A DNA stretch of 64,000 nucleotides from Linum tenue (Eukaryota > Streptophyta > Magnoliopsida > Malpighiales > Linaceae), in the NCBI GenBank assembly GCA_946122785.1, contig CAMGYJ010000005.1, positions 88,406,547 through 88,470,546 on the forward strand, read 5' to 3'. Under the pieces are notes generated by a model. The model saw only the letters and a list, made by a program, of their open reading frames with translations, was not told the DNA's origin and did no database searches. Of the stretch, positions 56,533 through 64,000 are shown one piece after another; position 1 is the stretch's first letter, and each line of letters starts with the position of its first letter. A program made the position numbers and the translations under genes.

Positions 56533-56984
56533 TGTTGGGGGTGTTCGAATAAGAGGGCCCAGATGAATGGGCGAAGCCCAGTAAGAAGGGCATGGTCTAA
56601 GAAGCCCAAGATAAGACGGAGCTTACTCGAGGCCCTGCGGTGGGGATGCTTGTTAGGCGCCTGGAGTGCACTTGAAAGATTATGAGCGCCCGAAGTGGGC
56701 GCCCGGGAGTCACCCGCATTAAATGCGGTGATGACGTGGAAACCCGTACATAGTGATCCAGGTAAGTGATGAACAGTTATAAATAGCAGGGTTGGTAAGC
56801 ATTTACTCAATTCGGCTTCTCTCACTAAAATTGTGCTTACAAGCACTTCTCTCACTAAAAAAGATACTGACTTGAGCGTTGGAGGACTAACGGGCCACAA
56901 GGCCCACCTCTGTGAGTGCAGGCTCATCCACGGAAGAGAGGGCGTGTATGGAAGAGGGGTAGGAGGATCAAGCGGGCTTCAACA
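56533..56984 (+). repeat. 3' LTR of the gypsy element
   Basis: 452 bp, same ends and internal TATA box as the 5' LTR, with three substitutions. The ATAAT target copy follows directly. Confidence 0.97.
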
Positions 56985-56989
56985 ATAAT

Positions 56990-57537
56990 AGAAATGACTC
57001 GGCCCATTAGCCTGCAAAATTATTTTCTTCTTTACCGGTGCTTCTTCCCTTCATCCCCTACTTCCCAATTTCAATATAAAAAAAGAGCAAAAGATGAGCC
57101 TCATAAGTCTATTCTGATAGCCTCTAGATGAGTCATTGCTTTGATTCTTGCTTCTTCCACCTGTGCTCATATTTGTTAGATTATAATTCTTTCCATTTTG
57201 AGTAGTTTTCAGTCGTTTGCTATTTCCATATGTTACTTGGTTTTGTCATTGATTGGCTTCCCTTAACATGCTACCCCTAAACTTGTCAATGGCTCTTGAC
57301 TTCTGCCAAGCAACATTATATATCCTTCACACTTAAACAAACGATAGGTACACCCTATTTCCTTTTTATTAATGTGAAAACTCACATTCTTATTTTACTG
57401 CAAGGATCCACTTTATTCATTAATAGAGCAAAAGGAAGGACAAACGATAATGATAGAATGCATTTATAGTGGCTGTTATTTGGACTAAATTCTAGACCCC
57501 TAGGCAAACATATGTGGAATCCTTTTAAACTAATTTC
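56990..57537. other. Noncoding flank
   Basis: Continuation of the pre-insertion locus after the gypsy element. No gene recognised. Confidence 0.4.
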
Positions 57538-57780
57538 TTTTTTTTTTTTTCATAGAAAGGGTATTATGGAGGAGATACATAATCAAGTATGTCTCCATCC
57601 TCTTTGGGTTCTTCTGTTACATCTTCTTCATGCATAGTCTTAGAAGAACTTGATTCAACATCAGAGATAACCAAAGAGTATCCCTTTATTTGAGCGTCAT
57701 CCCCATCCTTCAGCAGCTTCATCCTTTCTATGTGATATTTAAGATCAGGTAAGGTTTTTTGCTTTCCTATCATATTCTCT
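57538..57780 (-). pseudogene. Possible retrocopy fragment with poly-A, unknown protein C-terminus
   Basis: Minus strand: a 69-codon frame (57773-57564) ends with an acidic tail (DVTEEPKEDGDILDYVSPP) and stop. It is followed by about 25 nt and then a poly-A run (T run 57538-57550 on the plus strand). It contains LPDLKYHIERMKLLKDGDDA. I do not recognise the protein. A C-terminal coding piece plus short 3' UTR plus poly-A is what a 5'-truncated processed retrocopy would leave. No target duplication was identified. The copia LTR begins at 57789, so its 5' part could be cut off there. Confidence 0.35.
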
Positions 57781-57788
57781 CCAAAGAG

Positions 57789-58169
57789 TGTTGGAAATTT
57801 GGTTGAATAAGACTAGCCAAGTCAAACTGGTTTTGGGCCAGACCGACCAACTGATTGGATATTAGACCCACCAAACCAATATTCTAATTCCATTAAGGGA
57901 TATATCCCTTTGACCTAATGGCGGCTACATTTTCATATGGATAAGGACAACCTAATGGATAAAGGAAACTTTTCATAAACCTTCCGTATGAATAAAGGCA
58001 ACATTTCATATGAATAAAGGAAACTTTTCATGAAAAAATGCATGGATTCAGGCCATATATATGTGTGTGGGGTGGATGATGCCACATACGATCAGACATA
58101 ATCTTCTGTTTTTTCTTCCAATATCTTCTAAGTACGCTTTAGTGTACTTAAGCCTAGAACCTAAACTGG
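57789..58169 (+). repeat. 5' LTR of the old copia element
   Basis: Shares TTGGAAATTTGGTTGAA, GGGCCAGACCGACCAAC/GGTCGGACCGACCAACC, ATATCCCTTTG, ATAAGGACAACC and TCTTCTAAGTA(C/T)GCTTTAGTGT with the 3' copy. It has fewer GGATAAAGGCAACC-type repeats than the 3' LTR. Confidence 0.75.
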
Positions 58170-59870
58170 TGATAGTGACTCGCTAAAACCAACACATCCA
58201 AACTACGACCAAGTGTAACCACAGTCTAGCAATGCACTATAATGGTTTAGGTTCTATTTATTAACTCGGGTCATAGGTCTACTGACTACTCCGTTCAAAT
58301 CTATTATTTAGCGGTAGAGTTCAAGTGAAGAGTTCAAAATCAAAGTAAACATGAAGCAAGAAATTTTGGTTTCAAGTATGCAAAAGGTCATCCAGATATG
58401 AGTCCCCCTAGTCTGCAGTTAGTTCAGGTTATAATTCCCCAATTCGTTTCAATTGACAGATATACCGCAGGAAGTTTTTGACAAGTCTGGAATCTCGACT
58501 AAAGAATCCCAGCCCCTCTCAGTTTGAATACCCGGCGAGCTACTAAGACAGCAAACTTCTGCTACTGGTTTCAATTACAGTACACAGTAGTGAATCAATC
58601 CTCGACTAAAGTAATCATTCCACTACTTCCAATTAAGGTTGCTTTATTAGCCTATGCAGAGGCTATCGTTCTAGGTTAAAGTAGAAATCACAAGAATTTG
58701 ATCAGGACTCATGCAATTCTGAATAATTCCTCAATTGAATATATCAAGTCAATCATTCACAAAAATGGGTTCATACAACCATTCCTAACATACACGACTA
58801 GGGTGCTTCATACCAAGATGAAAAGAGAGTTTACTCCATAGAGAGAAGAGAAATCGCAAAGTTTGGAATAAAAATCATCATGTGAGGGATGAGAATCTGC
58901 TCCAGGCTGGAAATCGGCACTCCGAGGGTGAAAATGGAGCTCCAATGTCCTCAGATTGCTCCAATCCTCCCAAGATTGTTCGTCGTCACTTTCTCTCTAG
59001 GGTTCTCTCTAGTTATTTTAGAACTTGCAAAACCGGATCCCCTCCAATTTGCCCGAGTCAGCCATTTGTAAAATGCTTCCCCTGCCCATAACTTCCTAAA
59101 AATGACGACGTGTCTGCACTCCGTAAACCAAGAGTTACGGTCTTCTAGGGGAAGTTACAGTCAAGGCCGTAACCTTGACTCTTGACCTGGAACTTTGAAG
59201 TAGACCTCTGCTTCTTTGCCTTGAAGTTACGACCCAGACTGGAGAGTTATGGCCCATGTCATAACTTTGGAAGTCTGGTTGTAACTCCTCCTTACTCCTC
59301 TGCTTGGTCGCTCCAAAACATCCCAAAACTGGCTCCCACGCACCCATTCACGTATCAGGACTTGGAACTTGAAAAACTAGCACAATCTAGCGTAAAATAG
59401 GTAAGAAAAGCGATAGTGCAAGTTTAAACGATCAAGAAATGCCGGTAAAAACATGTGTAAATAGGGTGTAATCAAATAGTTTTATCCTTTAAAGAAATTT
59501 CATGTAACCCAAGGCTTTGTAAAGGGTGGAAATATTCTTTACGGAAAGTGAACATAGTTCACAACTCTATCATAATCCTAGTCACCCCATCTCGGGCTAA
59601 CGTATGTATACCTTCATCTCAAAAATGTATTTCGTTGAAGGCAGTAGAAGATGTGTTTTCTTCGTACTACTCTCAAAATGTATTTCATATTCTAAAGGTA
59701 ACTTGGAAGAGGGATGATTGAAGATGAGGAAGAATGAGAATGCTTTGTAAAATGGAGAAATAGAAGAATTACAATTTCCTTTGCGTAGATCACATACTCG
59801 ATGGTAAATTTATTTGATTATCTATTCGACATTTACGAAGTTCTAGACAAATTTGGATTTGTCTAGTGGT
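58170..59870. other. Noncoding interior of the old copia region, unassigned
   Basis: No domain recognised. 58340-58850 reads like untranslated or LTR sequence of another element (minus-strand 'CTAGTCGTGTATGTTAGGAATGG' style). 59100-59300 has repeated GAAGTTAC / GTTACGG / GTAACT phrases. Frames at 58882-59400 on either strand have no similarity. Confidence 0.4.
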
Positions 59871-60900
59871 TTGATGGTGTGATTTTGTCTAAGTGGTTTA
59901 CGTTAAACGAAAGAGACAAAAATGTATGTACAATTTATGATGATTCTGTTAATGGAGTCATCATATGTTTTGATGTATATGACATGCTTATCTTTGGGAT
60001 CAATAAAAGATAAGGGAACGTTATTAAGAATTTATTGTCATCTAAATTCTCCATGTAGGACATGTGGAAGGGAAATGTGATTCTGTGTAATAAATCCAGA
60101 GGAACGACAAAGAAGATTCCTTCTCTCAATTTTTTTGCATTGAAAAGGTTTTTGGTAAATTCTGTAGCGGAAATTGTCATGAGTTAAAACTCCAATGATC
60201 CAAGTATGGAACTTACGGTTAATACTAGCCAACCCGGTTTTACAACTTGAGTATTCTATGTTAATTGGGTGCTTGATGTATGCGGTATAAAAATTATGTT
60301 GGTGTATGAGTAATCCTAGTGCTCCCAATTTGGTATGGAATAACGCGTGTACTATGATATCTCAAAAGAACAATGCATTATGCAATGCATTGACTTATAG
60401 TGGGTTTCTATTCATTTTGGGAGGATACACTTATGCAAGTTGATTTCTTATGTTGAAGATCATACTTTAACTTTAAGAGGAGTCCTCTTGCTTGGGGGAG
60501 GTGCAACTCTTGGTTTTCTAAAAAGTAAAATTGCATCATTGGTTTCACTATGGATTCAAAGTTTGTGATAGTAACATTACTTTGGTTAAGAAATACAACC
60601 AAGTGAAAATGACAAGTATGGTCATGTGGGAGTTAGGCATTGTAAAATCTGTGAATTGATCACTAATGGAGTTGTGTCTATGTAATGTGACTCGACTTGA
60701 AATAAATTTTTGATCATTTAACGAAATGATTAACTAGTGACTTGATGGTCAAGTTTGTAAAAGGGATGGGTTTAAAGTCCACATAATTTCTAATTATGGG
60801 ATACTCAATTCCCCTCAAATACAATGTTAGAGGCTAAATTCAATGTGGAAAGCTCATTATCAGAAATTGTAGCACATAATTTATCATCCTGAGGTATGTG
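59871..60900 (+). pseudogene. Copia reverse transcriptase/RNase H remnant
   Basis: Plus-strand frames give CFDVYDMLIFGINK (about 59970), where the YVDD active site has become DVYD, then LLSSKFSM.DMWKGNVIL (about 60045) as in the copia palm-thumb region. Farther on, SPLAWGRCNSWFSKK and GFTMDSKFVIVTLLWLRNTTK (about 60480-60600) correspond to the RNase H segment (usually W.S.KQ...S.S..E.E....A..E..WL). Stops and shifts are numerous, so the gene is dead. Confidence 0.65.
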
Positions 60901-61326
60901 CTTGTTATCCCGCATGAGAGAAGAGGATGAAGTCCAAAACTTCTTAATTGAATATTTGAAAAAGTGTATTATGGGGGTACACGAATAAGATATTCATCCT
61001 ACATATACATAATCATGAAGTGTAGCCGCATCAAGAAACCCCGAATTTGGTTTTGTGTGCGCTTATGAGAAGGATTGGACACACGACGGATAATAATGTC
61101 AAGGTCACATAGAATTTTCTAAAACGCAAGTGTATATTATCTTCGAATATTCATATGAGTAGATGGTTCAGTCGTTATCGACGCCCAAATATTCGGATAT
61201 TCGTCAACGATAATATACTAAGATGAAAATTCAATCATCATGACATTTTCATTTATGCATAAGTTTTTGTTGGAAGAATGTTGTGATTTTAGTGCATTCT
61301 ATGAATACACTAAAATGAGGGAGGAA

Positions 61327-61770
61327 TGTTGGAAATTTGGTTGAACCGGACTAGGCAAGTGAAACTAGTTTTGGGTCGGACCGACCAACCAATTTGAGAT
61401 TAGACCGACCAAAACAATATTCTAATTCTATGAAGGGACATATCCCTTTGGCCTAGTGTTGGTTCCATTTTCTTATGGATAAGGACAACCTTATGGATAA
61501 AGGCAACCTTTCATATGGATAAGGACAACGTTTCGTACGGATAAAGGCAACCTTTCATATGTATAAGGACAACCTTTTGTATGGATAAAGACAGCCTTTC
61601 ATATGGATAAAGGCAATCTTTCATGAAAAAATCAATGGATTCATCCCCTATAAATATATGTACGCGGTGGATGATGCTACATACGATCAAATATATTATT
61701 CTTCTTCTTTCTGCCAACATCTTCTAAGTATGCTTTAGTGTTCTTAAGCCTAGAACCTAAAGTGGTGATA
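61327..61770 (+). repeat. 3' LTR of the old copia element
   Basis: Begins right after the polypurine tract. It has about six ATGGATAAAGGCAACCTTTCAT-like units between 61470 and 61625, an expansion relative to the 5' LTR. Confidence 0.75.
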
Positions 61771-62549
61771 GTAGATATCATCCAAGTTGGCCAACTCTAC
61801 AAGTCACAATTGATTGACAAAGACGCAAGCTCAATTAGCAAGAGGAACCATCAATTTTGGCCAAGTGTTTGTTCGTGTGCAGGGTGCTTACTTTATAGTC
61901 TGGATACTCAACTTTGGAGCCATATTCGAGAAAGCTGGGTGAGAGGCGAACCAAGAGCTTTGTACTACATGAAAGTATGTTTGTTCTTCTACAAAGATAA
62001 GGGATTGGGTAATTGAATTCTTACCTTGAGGGGTTCGAACAAAGAGCTCAAAGACTGTATGAAGCCTCGACAGGAAGCCTGCGCAGCAAGCAATCTGAAT
62101 CCTTCTTGGATTAGGATTCCTTCTACTCTTTGGCTTGTGTGTGTTCTGACTTCGTGTTTAAGTGTAATTAGGATTTCCAATCTTAGTTTGTAAAGGTAGC
62201 TAGCTCTATTTATGTCCTTGTTTTACATTGTAAACTCAGTTTTTGCCCAATTGAATACAAACCCTAGTTTGATTCATCTAGCATATTGCTTCGTGAATTG
62301 AGAGAGCAATCTAGTGGATTTCTAGATTGTTGTTGAGCTTGTATCAACAACTACTCACTCTGATCGTGGCCAAGCATCGAACCATACTTATCGAGCCTCT
62401 TTTCCTTCGTGAAAGTTGCACGAAAGATCCATCCCAAACATGACAACAAACTCTGTTTTGGTTTTTCACTTTGTCTGAGTTCAATCTTTGCGGATTGATC
62501 TTTGGTTGTGCTACTTTGTTACAAATCAACCCCTTAGGGTTGTATCAAG
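61771..62549 (+). other. Probable 5' LTR/leader of a second gypsy element
   Basis: The sequence leads into a primer binding site, TGGTATCAGAGGCTGG, at 62550, so an LTR must end at about 62548. CTCTATTTATGTCCTTG at about 62201 is a possible TATA region. The left edge cannot be fixed because the partner LTR is outside the window, and part of 61771-62010 may be older sequence. Confidence 0.5.
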
Positions 62550-64000
62550 TGGTATCAGAGGCTGGTTCAAACACAGTTGCGCGAGACAAAGCTCGAGGTC
62601 CAGTTGCCTTGAGAATAAGATAAAGATCCCATCGATCATCGACAACCAAAGTTAGAATCCGAGTCAGAGGCAAAGCCTGAAATCGAGACTCAATTGGACA
62701 ATCAATCAATGGCGGGTCAGCAAATCAACACGACAGAGCTCTTGCAATCCTTGGTCTCTTAAGTTAATGCTAGTTTCCAGACCCAATTGGATCAACTCAA
62801 GCAGGAGATTGATCAAAAATTCAACACAATTGCACCACCGGAAACTGGAGTATGAGCATGGGAAGTTTTCAACCAAGAAAACCTATCCGGCAATCCCAAA
62901 TTGCTAGGGAGAATTGAAGAAGTTGATCAATGTTTGGTCATGGTGGACCCCATCACAATCATTAGGGTCGAGCGCGACGTTATCATCGTGAAAGGCAGCT
63001 TGAAGGAGAGCCGGCGATCCCCCCCCCCCCCATCGGAATGAAATTGTCAATCCCAACGTTTCAGGGCACGACAAATACAACAACTTACCTGGATTGGAAC
63101 GAAAGCTGATCCTCTTCTTCGAGTGCAGAAATTATAGTGAGTAGCAGAAGGTAGCTTTAGCTACCTACGAGTTCTCCGACTATGCTGCTCAGTGGTGGGA
63201 ATAGGTTCGTCTTCGATGGCAGCAAAATTTGCAGCCCGAGATAGGGAAGCCACCATTGTCCGATTCCTACACGGCTTAACCCGAGATATTCTCCAGTAAG
63301 TCGAGATGAGTTCCTTTTTGGATCTAGAGAAGCAGAATTCGTCGAACAGAAGGTTTGATCCGACAAACAAACTAGTGGGAGAGTCGAGCTTTGACTCCAA
63401 TTTTTGGCAATTACGACCTGACCCCAGCAAGACGAATCCTAGGAATGTTGCCCCAAATTCTACTGACCGAATTGGTGGTATCTAGTGGTTTAAGTGTCAC
63501 GAAAGGGGACGCAAGGCTAATCAGTGCCCCAATCCGAAGGTCCTAGTTCTTCAAGACGGTGAATACATCACCGACGATGAGAAAAGCTCAGGTGAAGAGG
63601 AGGAAGTTGATGAGGAGATTGAGGTTTAAGAAGCCCCAACTTGGAAGCTTTTGGCCGTCATCAGGAGAGCCCTGAATGTCGGGACTTTACCGGATTCAGG
63701 TCAGAGGCGAAATCTATTTCACTCTCGGTGTTTGGTTAATGGCAGTTTGTTGTTGTTAATCATCGACGGAGGAAACTTTGCTTATGTAATTAGTCAGGAA
63801 GTCATGAGAAAGCTCGGATTGAGAACGATCAGGCATCTTGAGCCATACAATATACACTGGCTGAACTATTATGGCACAATCCGAGTGACGAAGCAAGCCA
63901 AGGTGATTTTTGAGATTGGAGAATACACAGTCAAGCTCGATTTCGACGTTGCTCCGATGCAAGCTGCTCACTTGCTTCTAGGAGGACCCATGCAATTCAA
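62550..64000 (+). pseudogene. Gypsy gag-protease remnant, continuing past the window
   Basis: After the primer binding site, ATG at 62709 opens MAGQQINTTELLQSLVS and then a stop. The same frame continues with coiled-coil FQTQLDQLKQEIDQKF. MKLSIPTFQGTTNTTTYLDW (about 63040) matches the start of gypsy Gag core (usually 'IPxFxGxxxxxxYLxWE'). Farther on, CHERGRKANQCPNPK (about 63500) is a degenerate zinc knuckle. Protease follows: FHSRCLVNGSLLLLIIDGGN, VMRKLGLRTIRHLEPY and HLLLGGPMQF (63715-64000), with the active-site DGG. Several frame breaks and a run of 11-12 C (about 63010-63021) are present. The element continues to the right. Confidence 0.75.

Larger units (their letters stand above)
46806..56984 (+). 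mobile_element. Full-length Ty3/gypsy retrotransposon, Tat-type, 10.2 kb
   Basis: Two 452-bp LTRs (TGTTGGGGG...CTTCAACA) flank gag-pol, a long antisense coding region and spacers. ATAAT is duplicated on both sides (46801-46805, 56985-56989). A primer binding site (TTGGCGCGCCAGGAAGGGG) starts right after the 5' LTR, and a polypurine tract (CTGGGGGGCAAT) precedes the 3' LTR. The second RNase H domain after RT/RNase H, lack of a chromodomain, large 3' region and antisense ORF place it in the Tat/Retand-Ogre branch. LTRs differ at three positions, so the insertion is young. GGCGCC is strikingly frequent throughout. Confidence 0.96.
57789..61770 (+). mobile_element. Old Ty1/copia retrotransposon, degenerate
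   Basis: Two related direct repeats (57789-58169, 61327-61770) begin TGTTGGAAATTTGGTTGAA and run to CCTAGAACCTAAA(C/G)TGGTGATAGT. A polypurine tract (GAGGGAGGAA) precedes the second. The interior includes a broken copia RT/RNase H. The LTRs differ at many sites and contain tandem ATGGATAAAGGCAACCTTTCAT units in different copy numbers. No clear primer binding site is seen after the 5' LTR, so the exact LTR end is unsure. Confidence 0.75.

Noticed and set aside
61511..61720. 69-codon ORF with repeated YPYERLSLSI-like peptide
   Set aside because: It is the translation of the tandem repeat in the copia 3' LTR, not a gene.
1..64000. CRISPR arrays, bacterial operons, ribosomal RNA or organelle insertions
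   Set aside because: No regularly spaced identical repeats, no Shine-Dalgarno-led gene clusters and no rRNA or plastid gene sequence were recognised. The content is plant nuclear.

Overview
The window looks like nuclear DNA of a flowering plant, probably a eudicot. The evidence is intron-containing genes, two plant basic secretory protein (BSP) genes, FAR1-type and Transposase_24 proteins, Ty1/copia and Tat-type Ty3/gypsy retrotransposons, and CACTA, hAT and Mutator-like elements. I cannot name the species. Only two BSP genes look like ordinary host genes with open frames. Almost everything else recognisable is transposon-derived and nested.

Layout. 1-9 kb: an old minus-strand LINE carrying a hAT-like MITE and a short LINE tail, a CACTA element carrying a Mutator-like foldback element, two copia LTR copies in inverted orientation (a 0.5-kb hairpin), a broken F-box gene, a TTACGTAA-rich array and a second CACTA end. 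9-15 kb: noncoding sequence with dispersed GC palindromes, low-complexity blocks and a decayed hAT transposase. 15.4-24.1 kb: a decayed copia element broken by a 745-bp hAT element in pol and by a 3.3-kb CACTA element in its 3' LTR, which itself holds a 786-bp hAT element. Four of the insertion events in this window have clean duplicated target sites. 24.7-25.4 kb: BSP gene 1.

26.66-43.72 kb: a 17-kb Mutator-like element (MULE), delimited by long degenerate terminal inverted repeats and flanked by (AT)5 on both sides. It carries a FAR1/MURA-type transposase (minus), a divergently oriented Ulp1-like cysteine protease gene (plus) and an intact ORF of the putative plant transposon protein type (minus). 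A CACTA element (TSD AAT) sits in its left terminal repeat and a 4.3-kb LINE (TSD GTCGGAACA) sits between the divergent genes. 44.8-45.6 kb: BSP gene 2, a paralogue of gene 1. Without the MULE the two would lie about 2.4 kb apart. Both have lost the HExxH zinc-protease motif of the family.

46.8-57.0 kb: a young, full-length Tat-type gypsy element with 452-bp LTRs differing at three positions, TSD ATAAT, a second RNase H domain, two pol frameshifts, and a long antisense coding region between pol and the 3' LTR. 57.8-61.8 kb: an old copia element. 62-64 kb: the 5' part of another gypsy element running off the window.

The strongest candidate for an undescribed system is the 17-kb MULE with its three-gene cargo. 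The paired BSP genes without zinc ligands, the GGCGCC-saturated Tat element with its antisense gene, and the LINE with an in-frame reverse-transcriptase deletion are also worth checking.
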